14,486 nt of DNA from Tritrichomonas foetus (lineage: Eukaryota > Parabasalia > Tritrichomonadida > Tritrichomonadidae): the NCBI GenBank assembly GCA_001839685.1, contig MLAK01001095.1:18789-33274 (forward strand), read 5' to 3'. Positions 7,690-14,370 of this stretch are shown in pieces. The notes below the pieces were generated by a model. The model was not told the origin of the DNA. It made no database searches and saw only the letters and a list, made by a program, of their open reading frames with translations. The stretch's first letter is position 1. The number at the start of each line of letters is the position of its first letter. The position numbers and the translations under genes are program-made.

Positions 7690-8619
7690 ATGAAAGGTAG
7701 AGTAAATAAAATCCTTCAAAAGTTACTCAAGCCTGTTGTTCAAGAAGGCGAATACTTCGAGAGCAGCATTTCTAATGACGACTTAATTTGGCTCTGTACG
7801 GCTGTAACAAGAGTGATACGCGATGAACCAACTCTACTCAAACTTAAACCACCATTAACCATTTGCGGCGATGTACATGGTCAATACAAAGACGTTTTAC
7901 GAATTTTTGAACTCGGCGGAGCTCCACCTAACACAAATTATCTATTTTTAGGAGATTACGTCGGACGCGGATTAAACAGTATAGAAACGATTTCTTATCT
8001 TTTTGCGCTCAAAGTCAAATATCCAAACAATATATTTCTTTTACGAGGAAATCATGAAACAGAAGAAATATCACGGACTGATGGATTTTATCAGGAATTC
8101 GTCGACAGAAGAATTGAAGATACGTGGTTCTCTTTTACAGAAGCATTCAGATACCTTCCTTTAGCAGCTACCGTTGGAAATAGAATATTTTGCGTTCACG
8201 GCGGTTTATCACAAAATTTGAAATCAATCGATCAAATCGAAGCAATTAAACGACCGCTTGACATTGACGAAGATAGCTTTGTTTCAGACCTTGTATGGTC
8301 AGATCCAGCTGAAGAAGGAAACGGATGGCAGGAAAACGATCGTGGTATATCAGTTACTTATGGACCTGATGTAGTTGATGCATTTTTACAGAGACATCGC
8401 TTTGACTTACTTTGTCGAGCTCATCAGATGGCAATGGATGGTTATGAGTTTCCATTCAAGGGACGCCAGAACTGTGTCACAGTGTTTACAGCACCAAATT
8501 ACTGTGGCGAGTTCATGAATGCGGGTGCCCTCATGCGTGTGGAAGAAGACATGACTTGTTCATTTGAGTACCTCGAGCCTGAGGAGGCAACTAGGGAAGA
8601 AGAGGAAGAAGACATTTGA
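7690..8619 (+). CDS. PP1-type Ser/Thr phosphatase catalytic subunit with altered GDYVDRG motif
   Basis: 309 aa, the usual length of a PPP-family catalytic core. Metal- and phosphate-site residues are mostly intact: GDVHG (60-64: D61, H63), D89 in GDY, GNHE (120-123: N121, H122), H170 (VHGG), R218 (ENDRG), H245 (CRAH) and Y271 (APNYCGEF). The exception is residue 92: the motif reads GDYVGRG, where nearly all PPP enzymes have GDYVDRG. That Asp (D95 in mammalian PP1) pairs with the general-acid His (H125; here H122), so activity may be reduced or altered. The codon is GGA, so a single base change from Asp codons GAC/GAT would not fully explain it. PP1 rather than PP2A type is suggested by CSFEYLEP at the C-end (PP1 has CSFQILKP). 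The tail is acidic (EEEEEDI) instead of the PP1 tail. The stop is followed by AATAAA at about 8632. Likely cytosolic or nuclear signalling. Confidence 0.92.
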   Translation: MKGRVNKILQKLLKPVVQEGEYFESSISNDDLIWLCTAVTRVIRDEPTLLKLKPPLTICGDVHGQYKDVLRIFELGGAPPNTNYLFLGDYVGRGLNSIETISYLFALKVKYPNNIFLLRGNHETEEISRTDGFYQEFVDRRIEDTWFSFTEAFRYLPLAATVGNRIFCVHGGLSQNLKSIDQIEAIKRPLDIDEDSFVSDLVWSDPAEEGNGWQENDRGISVTYGPDVVDAFLQRHRFDLLCRAHQMAMDGYEFPFKGRQNCVTVFTAPNYCGEFMNAGALMRVEEDMTCSFEYLEPEEATREEEEEDI

Positions 8620-9191
8620 GTGTTGTGTATGAATAAAGGAATTTTTTCAAGTATCATGTTTTCAAGTATCATGTTATAAGGTATCATGCTTTAAAGTGAA
8701 AATAGCATATCTGCAAAAGAAGACTGTCCAATTTAACTTTCACCAACGATTGAGTGAATAATCATGGTAAAACCATTTTCAATGAATGAAAATAAAAAAA
8801 AATTCGCATTCATAGTGTATTTACGGTTTACATTTGGCACAGAAAGACTGAAGTGATTTGATGAAGCATATTTGAAAATATCCGATAAATTATTTTACTC
8901 AAATGATAGATTTTTATAGATGAAGAGCACTGCATTGTAGGGATGTTATGCGGATAATATAATTTCGCTTTAAAATGAAAAATTCTAGAATTTTATTATA
9001 TAAAATTCTAATATGTTGATTTTGTTCAAGAAAAATAATTTAAATAGGCATGCCGAACATTCTATTTAAAATAAAAGTTAGTTCTGCATTATCTTTATCA
9101 GCATTATGTAAATCTTGAAGAAAAAAGTGTTTATCGTCTTTCATTCAAATTTCAGTGAAAATTCATCGGCTGTACATTTTTCCTTTCCTGG
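8620..9191. other. AT-rich intergenic region
   Basis: Apart from the 15-bp triplet repeat, this 570-bp stretch holds no ORF or RNA gene that I can support. A 16-bp AT-rich palindrome, AAAATTCTAGAATTTT, lies at 8979-8994, with a partial echo (AAAATTCTA) just downstream at 9002-9010. A reading frame open from a TTG at 9115 into the next gene is ignored, because the true ATG lies downstream at 9202. Confidence 0.6.
8646..8690. repeat. three 15-bp tandem units in the phosphatase 3' flank
   Basis: Units TTCAAGTATCATGTT at 8646-8660 and 8661-8675 are exact copies; the third (8676-8690, ATAAGGTATCATGCT) matches at 11 of 15 positions. It begins about 25 bp after the stop codon, probably just past or inside the 3' UTR. 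Confidence 0.85.
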
Positions 9192-9201
9192 TCATTTTCC
9201 A
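9192..9201 (+). promoter_or_regulatory. initiator-like element, V-ATPase E gene
   Basis: TCATTTTCCA ends directly before the ATG at 9202. It fits TCA(+1)Y(W)(W), with the start at A9194 and an 8-nt leader. A CCTTT at 9182-9186 resembles a second trichomonad core-promoter motif. This is the evidence that the coding start is 9202 and not the TTG at 9115, which would lie upstream of the transcript. Confidence 0.65.
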
Positions 9202-9876
9202 ATGTCAAAGCAAACCTCAGTGAATGTGAAAGAAATTATTAGTGAGATGTGCCAAATCTTCTTAGAAAAAGCTGAAGCCATAGCCGCCGAAAAAAAGGAG
9301 CAGGCTGAATCGAGATCACAAGAAAACTACGATAAACAAATCGCCGATATGACAGAAAAACTCGAATCCGAATTTAAACGCGAAGATAGCGAAGTTCAGA
9401 AATCTCTTCTTATCCGCCAGGCCCAGATTCAGAATAATGTTAAACTCGAAATTTTGAAATCCCAGACAGAAGCTCTCCACGAAGCATTGAAGGAGGCCAT
9501 TAATCAACTCAACAAATATTCCGAAGGTCCAGAATATAAGGAACTCCTTACAAATTTGATCGCAGAAGGATTCGATCGCTTAAAAGAATCCCGCGTTCAC
9601 TTAATGGTCAGAAAGAAGGACTTACAATTAGCTCAAGAGGTTTTGAACGACGCAATTAAGATCGCGCAGGACGCAAACCCAGGCCTCAAAATCCAAGCCA
9701 AAATCGATACAGTCCGCTTCCTCCCACAGGCACCACAATGCGCCGGAGGTGTTATTCTTCTTTGTCAGAAGGGAAAGATCAGGGTATCTAACGTCCTTAA
9801 CGATAGATTGAAACTCGCATATGAAGGAATGCTCCCACATATCCGTCGTATTGTCTTAGGTGAAGAAAACCATTAA
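9202..9876 (+). CDS. V-type proton ATPase subunit E
   Basis: 224 aa, matching the usual length of about 226. Subunit E forms the peripheral stalk (stator) of the vacuolar proton pump with subunit G, tying V1 to Vo; the pump acidifies lysosomes, endosomes and other acidic vesicles. The N-terminal half (about 10-105) is one long charged helix, EIISEMCQIFLEKAEAIAAE onward, with the family's KLEILKSQTEAL-like stretch at 81-92. The C-terminal globular part has the conserved block CAGGVILLCQKGKIRVSN (180-197), then DRLKLAYEGMLPHIRRIVLG (201-220), both hallmarks of the family. The start was chosen from the initiator just upstream and from family length; 29 extra residues from the TTG at 9115 would be unusual. 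Codon use is rich in C-ending codons (CGC, ATC, CTC), as expected of a highly expressed gene and unlike its hypothetical neighbours. The stop TAA runs into AA, giving the TAAA poly(A) signal. Confidence 0.96.
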   Translation: MSKQTSVNVKEIISEMCQIFLEKAEAIAAEKKEQAESRSQENYDKQIADMTEKLESEFKREDSEVQKSLLIRQAQIQNNVKLEILKSQTEALHEALKEAINQLNKYSEGPEYKELLTNLIAEGFDRLKESRVHLMVRKKDLQLAQEVLNDAIKIAQDANPGLKIQAKIDTVRFLPQAPQCAGGVILLCQKGKIRVSNVLNDRLKLAYEGMLPHIRRIVLGEENH

Positions 9877-9984
9877 AATCAATGGAGCGCATTTGAAATT
9901 TCCCAAAAAATAAATTCTGAATTACACCTCAACTTTTTTTTCTCATTCTTTTTCTTTTTTTTTGTGAGATGCTTCAGCCAGTCC

Positions 9985-10020
9985 CTAAAAGTGACTGATT
10001 ACGTAATCAGCCACTTTTAG
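9985..10020. repeat. 36-bp near-perfect palindrome, no loop
   Basis: The left arm CTAAAAGTGACTGATTAC (9985-10002) and right arm GTAATCAGCCACTTTTAG (10003-10020) are reverse complements at 17 of 18 positions; A9994 faces C10011. The centre is TTACGTAA and there is no spacer. In a minus-strand transcript the mismatch becomes a G-U wobble, so the whole stem would pair. It lies about 110 bp beyond the V-ATPase E stop codon, between convergent genes. Confidence 0.93.
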
Positions 10021-10257
10021 ACACTTAACTCTTATGAAAAAGTCTGACACTGAAAATATTTTTGTGAATGAATGAAGTTTCAATCACTCAAGAATCTTTT
10101 TCTCCAAAATCTCGCTTTTAATGCCCTTCACCTAAATATTTCTTTTTTTTCCCCCTCAATCTTTATGGGGGAAAATAATTGATGACAAATATGTTTAGTG
10201 ATTAAATTTCTTTTTGATGCTGATTTCCGATAGATGCTAGACATTCAATACAGGTCT

Positions 10258-10546
10258 TTAAATTAATTGACAGTGAAGATAGCAATAGAATATTCTCATG
10301 TGCATAGACATTTTCGTTTCATTCGATGGCATGGTGTGCTTTTTATTATTATTATGATTATTGGTGCAATTGTTAATTGCAACAATTAAAAATCGATGGA
10401 GCTTTCCACATTCGTAAGGGCCTAATTCACTATAGAGATCACAACATAGAGACGAAATCTGCATTATCATTATTTGATGAAGCCTTGATGGCCTCAAGAG
10501 AACATAATCCAAAAGTGAAATCAAAACCAAAACCAAAATCAAACAT
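10258..10546 (-). other. uncertain small minus-strand reading frames
   Basis: Two overlapping frames appear here. An ATG at 10546 reads MFDFGFGFDFTFG, from a CAAAAC/CAAAAT repeat, and stops at a TGA after about 36 residues. Another frame, open from a TTG at 10542 to 10258, contains DLYSELGPYECGKLHRF and an Asn/His-rich segment; it has no early ATG (the first Met is residue 25 of the open frame). A one-base slip near 10443 would join the two frames. I do not recognise either product. This could be a decayed gene or chance; the latter is more likely. Confidence 0.15.
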
Positions 10547-10627
10547 AAAAATGTAATAAATTGTATTTTATTTGGAATTTATTTACAAAAAATAATAACC
10601 AATAACATAAAATAAACGCATATAAAA

Positions 10628-11191
10628 TTATTTTTTCGCCATAATGACTGGCATTGATGGAGAGGCCGCGAAATTGAGGGATGATGGCGGCGGCGGAATT
10701 TCTGGCTCTTTTATGTTTTCCGCCATAGTTGCATAGCTGACTGCGTCCTGGAATATTTTAATTTTCTTTTGTGAGGATTCTGTCGACGGCTCAAAGCCCA
10801 AATGAAGGCGCAGGCCGTCATACCAAAAATCTAATAATTCTTGTTTTCCTTGTCCACCGACTGCTAAATTCACTGGATTTTTATCGTCCTTCACTGTTAT
10901 ATGAATAATTTTGAGTGGTTTTTTAGATGATAAAAGCTCTTGCCATTCAATTTTGTCAAAAGACGAGATTGGATATGAAACAATTTCCATATTCATTGGT
11001 TTAATCTTCACTGTTGATGTTGTCGCATCAAAAATGCAATGTAAAACACTTGCGGATTCAATTTGGATGGCTTTTGTGACGGGCGTGTGTAAATAAATAA
11101 GTCGACAATCGTTCTGGATATATGAAGTGAGAAATTTCTGGAAATACACCATTGGATCTTCGGTGGTGAAAGCAAGTTGATTCTCATTCAT
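10628..11191 (-). CDS. PH-like (ELMO-type) domain protein with proline-rich tail
   Basis: 187 aa from the ATG at 11191. Residues about 28-132 look like a pleckstrin-homology fold: alternating beta-strand segments (RLIYLHTPV, ASVLHCIFDA, TVKIKPMNMEIVSYPI), then LKIIHITVKDD, then VNLAVGG, and a closing helix QELLDFWYDGLRLHLG (117-132), which resembles the end of the PH domains in ELMO/CED-12 proteins (pattern L-x-L-V-A then W/F-x-D-G-L-R-x-L-x-G). Residues 163-171 (PEIPPPPSS) form a proline-rich segment, as ELMO proteins have after the PH domain. The preceding ELMO catalytic and ARM regions are absent, so this is a stand-alone PH module, perhaps an adaptor in actin or phagocytosis signalling (inference). 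The leader is short: TCATCTG at 11198-11192 on the minus strand, 5 nt before the ATG. Assignment rests on pattern resemblance only. Confidence 0.6.
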   Translation of the reverse strand: MNENQLAFTTEDPMVYFQKFLTSYIQNDCRLIYLHTPVTKAIQIESASVLHCIFDATTSTVKIKPMNMEIVSYPISSFDKIEWQELLSSKKPLKIIHITVKDDKNPVNLAVGGQGKQELLDFWYDGLRLHLGFEPSTESSQKKIKIFQDAVSYATMAENIKEPEIPPPPSSLNFAASPSMPVIMAKK

Positions 11192-11198
11192 CAGATGA
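11192..11198 (-). promoter_or_regulatory. initiator-like element, PH-like gene
   Basis: Read on the minus strand, TTTTTCATCTG precedes the ATG. TCA(+1)TCT fits the initiator with start A at 11196 and a 5-nt leader. The 320 bp between here and the next, divergent gene (11514) hold both promoters and no further gene. Confidence 0.45.
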
Positions 11199-11513
11199 AA
11201 AATGTCACTTTACATTTTTTGAATGAGAAATACTCAAAAAGTTTTTGATAATTCATATTTTCCCTCAAACAGAGTTATCTTAAAATAAACACATCAAAGA
11301 TTAATTTCACTTTTATCTTAGGAATAAAAATATTATTATGTAATTTTATGCCAAATCTAGTAGTGAAAATATGTTATATTATAAAATCTTATAAATTAAA
11401 ATATTTATTGTGTTATTTCCAAAAACATCATCTTTGATTGAACTTGCTGTAGCTAATAAATTGACCATATTTTTCACCATAAATGTATAAATTAAATGTG
11501 ATTGGTGAGAATT

Positions 11514-12161
11514 ATGATTAAATTCGAACTAAATCGTTCGCTTTCTGAGATAAAATTAATCACTGGATTACCATCAACTGAAGGACAGTTTTTGCCATCA
11601 CAAAAACTTTCTATTGGTGAAAAATTTCCAGTTATTTTTCCTGATCATATCTCAATTATGGCTTGGGATAGTATTACGGGAAATTCTAATCAACTACTTA
11701 ATTTTATAGATTTGAGTGATGACATGTTTGTGAAAAATGAGTTCCATCGATGTATTATTCCAATTGATGGATATTTAATGAATGGAACATTCCAGTCACA
11801 TTTCTTTGAAAGGGAAAGATCTCTATTCTATGCTCTTGCATTATCAAATAATGAAAATCAATTTGATTTTGTAATGACAGAAAACACACATCAACTCTTT
11901 GCGCCAATTTATCCAATTACTCCAATTTTATTAACAAAAGATGATTTTTGTATATGGTTTAGTGATTTTTGGAAAAATATCCTAACTGAAAGACATTCAT
12001 TTGTGAATCTCGACTTCATGCAGGTCATTCAAAATCAAACAGAAAATAGTGAAGGGCCTTCCCACATTCACCAATTTGATGAAACCAGGAAAGCGAGAAA
12101 GAATCTTAAAAAAATGCTGAGCAAAATTACACCAAATATCAATGACATAATAAATCAATGA
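11514..12161 (+). CDS. hypothetical protein, unknown function
   Basis: 215 aa from the ATG at 11514; the in-frame TTG at 11502 is not a likely start here. I do not recognise the family. It appears globular and mixed alpha/beta with many aromatic residues (FDFVMTENTHQLFAPIYPI, DFCIWFSDFWKNIL). The last 45 residues are charged, with a basic stretch (TRKARKNLKKMLSKI) that could be a coiled or nucleic-acid/membrane-contacting helix. No signal peptide or membrane segment is seen. An initiator-like TTCACCAT lies at 11473-11480; if it is used, a 12-codon upstream ORF (ATG 11483, stop 11519-11521) would overlap the main ATG and could reduce translation. Otherwise the true start site lies between 11486 and 11513. 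Codons are A/T-rich. The stop is TGA, followed by TATCTTTG. Confidence 0.65.
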   Translation: MIKFELNRSLSEIKLITGLPSTEGQFLPSQKLSIGEKFPVIFPDHISIMAWDSITGNSNQLLNFIDLSDDMFVKNEFHRCIIPIDGYLMNGTFQSHFFERERSLFYALALSNNENQFDFVMTENTHQLFAPIYPITPILLTKDDFCIWFSDFWKNILTERHSFVNLDFMQVIQNQTENSEGPSHIHQFDETRKARKNLKKMLSKITPNINDIINQ

Positions 12162-12955
12162 TATCTTTGTCTTTTATAGAGATATCACTGGGAATTAATT
12201 TTTTTTACCAGATTTTACATTTAAATTTTGGAGCGATATCATATCATGTTTGTTGAAGATCAATTTCATCTGACAAATAATAGATAACAATGAATTGACA
12301 AATAAGAATATTATCTTTCGAATTAATATCTGCATTTGTTTTAATAAAAGTTCAACAATATGATCATGGACATTATAATGGTGTTAATTAAAATGATATC
12401 TGATAAACAATAATCCGCAATTTCCTTTGAAAAATAGAAAAGACTTATGAATTGAAATAATAAAAATATTATCATTCGAATTAATATCAATGCTTGTTAT
12501 TAATGATCAAATCCATTAATTCTAGATGGAATTTTTTCTTCTATTACTATTTTAGATATGAGTGCTCCTTATGAACACTTTTTTGGACATAAAAGTCGCA
12601 CATATGAGCAAATGGGAAATTTGGAAGTTTGGTAAAAATTCATCATCTGTGTGGGTAATCAACTAAATTTTATAATTTTGAAGTATTATTAAAAATAGAG
12701 TTAGTATATTAAATAATCATCTTTATTTATAATTTTGTCTTGTAAAAATTAATTAGATATTAAAACTGATTACACATTTCCAAAGTTTTTCTCGATCAAA
12801 TCAAAGTTGACATATTTCGAATAATATAATGAAATGATCGATTCACCACTTCATCAATTGTCGCATTTCCTATTAAAACTCTATCTAAATTCTATCATTA
12901 AATTGACCAAAATAAAAAGCTAGTATTATGATATGTCAAAAATTGTTTATTTATT
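12162..12955. other. AT-rich intergenic region between convergent genes
   Basis: 794 bp, very AT-rich. It holds an imperfect direct repeat (listed separately) and a 25-codon ORF at 12558-12635 (MSAPYEHFFGH..., ending NLEVW) that stands out because its sequence is less AT-biased than its surroundings. I cannot assign it. No RNA gene was recognised. Confidence 0.6.
12290..12497. repeat. imperfect ~50-bp direct repeat, two copies 157 bp apart
   Basis: Copy 1 at about 12290-12340 and copy 2 at about 12447-12497 both begin ATGAATTGA, share an AATATTATC-TTCGAATTAATATC core with one or two differences, and end near TTGTT. They match at roughly 80% of positions by eye. They lie in the intergenic DNA and do not share an open frame. 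Confidence 0.7.
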
Positions 12956-13876
12956 TTAGCAAGAATCGATTTCAACAGGTCTGCATTTGGCTTTCAGTTC
13001 TGGTGACAAGCTAGCGAAATATGGATGATCTAAAGCTGCCTTTGCAGAAATACGTTTTGCTGGATCATAAATGAGCATTTGCTGGATAAGATCGATTGCT
13101 AATGGATCTGCACCAGGAAGGATCTCAGCGAGATTTTTGGCGTGCCACTTCGGGAATGTTGAAGAGTACGCTGGAAGCTGTGTAACACCCGGGAATGTTT
13201 CTTCTGTTGGTGTTCCGAGGATCTTGAAAATTGAGAATAGTTCATCAATTTCAGAATCACCAGGGAAAAGCGGCTTCTTGGTGATCATTTCTGCAATGAT
13301 GCATCCAGTACTCCACATGTCAACAGGAAGTGAATAAAGCTTTGAGCCAAGTAAAATCTCTGGGGCACGATACCATAATGTGACAACTTCATGTGTATAA
13401 TTACGAAGTGGAATTGTGAAGGCGCGGGCGAGACCAAAATCGGCTAATTTGATAAGTCCCTGACGATTGAGCAATAAATTTTGGGGTTTCATATCGCGAT
13501 GGATAATTCTATGGCAATGGCAATAGCAAAGACCACAGATGATTTGATATGCATAAGATTGAACGAGATTTGGTTGAAGTGGTGAGCGTTGCGAATCTAA
13601 AAACTTCTTTAAGTCTTTATCTAAGTATTCAAAAACAAGTGTTAATTTGCCTTGTGAATTAATAACTTCTTTCAATCCAACAATATTCGTATGATGGAGT
13701 TCTTTTAAGATCGAGATTTCACGAATTGATGTGGCTGGAATTCCTTCTTCTTCTTGTTCAAGACGAATTCGTTTCAAAGCAACGACTTCACCATTACGCT
13801 TATCGATGGCCTTGTAAACAACACCGTATGTACCTTCACCAAGCTTCTCTTGCTTTTGATAATTGAGCGAAGACAT
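12956..13876 (-). CDS. CDC2/CDK2-like cyclin-dependent kinase
   Basis: 306 aa, the normal minimal CDK length. The start is the ATG at 13876; the open frame continues upstream to a GTG, but kinase homology begins immediately after this Met ([19 protein letters not shown]). The Gly-rich loop is GEGTYGVV (13-20), with T16 and Y17 at the inhibitory Wee1-type positions. Other key residues: catalytic Lys K35 (VALKR), the cyclin-binding helix PATSIRE (47-53, canonical PSTAIRE), HRDMKPQN (126-133, with D128), DFG (146-148), T-loop T161 in [15 protein letters not shown], and the APE motif (171-173). All catalytic residues are present, so an active, cyclin-dependent, CAK-activated kinase is expected. 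Function: phosphorylates Ser/Thr-Pro sites to drive the cell cycle. The C-terminal CRPVEIDSC lacks any extension. Trichomonads have several CDK paralogues, so the exact orthologue (CDK1 or CDK2-like) cannot be fixed. The stop TAA runs into AATAAA. Confidence 0.96.
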   Translation of the reverse strand: MSSLNYQKQEKLGEGTYGVVYKAIDKRNGEVVALKRIRLEQEEEGIPATSIREISILKELHHTNIVGLKEVINSQGKLTLVFEYLDKDLKKFLDSQRSPLQPNLVQSYAYQIICGLCYCHCHRIIHRDMKPQNLLLNRQGLIKLADFGLARAFTIPLRNYTHEVVTLWYRAPEILLGSKLYSLPVDMWSTGCIIAEMITKKPLFPGDSEIDELFSIFKILGTPTEETFPGVTQLPAYSSTFPKWHAKNLAEILPGADPLAIDLIQQMLIYDPAKRISAKAALDHPYFASLSPELKAKCRPVEIDSC

Positions 13877-13886
13877 GAAAATGTGC
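13877..13886 (-). promoter_or_regulatory. initiator-like element, CDK gene
   Basis: On the minus strand GCACATTTTC directly precedes the ATG. It matches the initiator except for G in place of the first T; the start is A13884 with an 8-nt leader, the same spacing as in the V-ATPase E gene (TCATTTTCCA). It supports starting the protein at 13876. Confidence 0.5.
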
Positions 13887-14216
13887 GAGAATTGGGGACT
13901 TTTAGAAATTATAAACGTCACTCAAAAACCGTAGATTTATGAAAGTTTATGATTATAAATAAACTATTGAAAATGTTTAACATTTTCTTTGATCATCATT
14001 ATATTGAAATAATTATCAGGAAATATAAAAGAAATGAGAGAAAATTAATATGAAAATTAATTAATATGATAGATTCTAAATTGATAGATGTAATATTTAT
14101 TTATTAATAAGATATTATAATTTTATTTTTTCAATTGAGTTGATATGAAATTGAATTATTATTTGAACGTCTTTGACCATTTAATATCTTAATTTTTCTG
14201 TGAAGATCTGTGCGAT
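13887..14216. other. AT-rich upstream region of the CDK gene
   Basis: No ORF, RNA gene or repeat that I can support. Very AT-rich, with several ATTAATATGA-like stretches at about 14045-14070. Upstream control elements of the CDK gene are presumably here, but none is recognised. Confidence 0.5.
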
Positions 14217-14370
14217 TAGGGCTGAACTTTTTTATAATAGCGTTTTCAAAAAAATTGTGAGGGCATTTTCTGGTGAAGTGTTTTTCTTGTATCTAGGGCT
14301 GAACTTTTTTATAATAGCGTTTTCAAAAAAATTGTGAGGGCATTTTCTGGTGAAGTGTTTTTCTTGTATC
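14217..14370. repeat. perfect 77-bp tandem duplication
   Basis: Bases 14217-14293 and 14294-14370 are identical over all 77 positions. Each unit starts TAGGGCTGAAC and ends TTCTTGTATC. The flanking bases (14216 and 14371) differ, so there are exactly two copies. 77 is not divisible by three and each unit has stops in several frames, so it is not coding. The remaining 116 bp to the window end hold nothing recognised. Confidence 0.97.

Larger units (their letters stand above)
9877..10627. other. intergenic region between convergent genes, with homopolymer tracts
   Basis: 750 bp between V-ATPase E and the PH-like gene on the opposite strand. It contains pyrimidine-rich tracts (about 9930-9963 and 10141-10160, the latter a T8 run followed by C5), the 36-bp palindrome listed separately, and an uncertain small minus-strand reading frame at about 10258-10546. 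An Asn/His-rich TTATTATTATTATGATTATT stretch lies at about 10342-10361. No tRNA or clear gene. Confidence 0.6.

Noticed and set aside
8979..8994. 16-bp perfect palindrome AAAATTCTAGAATTTT as a binding site
   Set aside because: It is short and AT-rich, and such palindromes are expected by chance in DNA of this composition.
9115..9201. 29-residue N-terminal extension of V-ATPase subunit E
   Set aside because: It starts at TTG, the family length fits without it, and a good initiator with an 8-nt leader lies inside it.
12558..12635. 25-codon ORF MSAPYEHFFGH...NLEVW as a small gene
   Set aside because: It has no clear initiator, no recognised homology, and a length within chance; noted only because its composition differs from the surroundings.
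13877..13921. 15-residue N-terminal extension of the CDK
   Set aside because: It starts at GTG, and CDK homology begins right at the Met at 13876.
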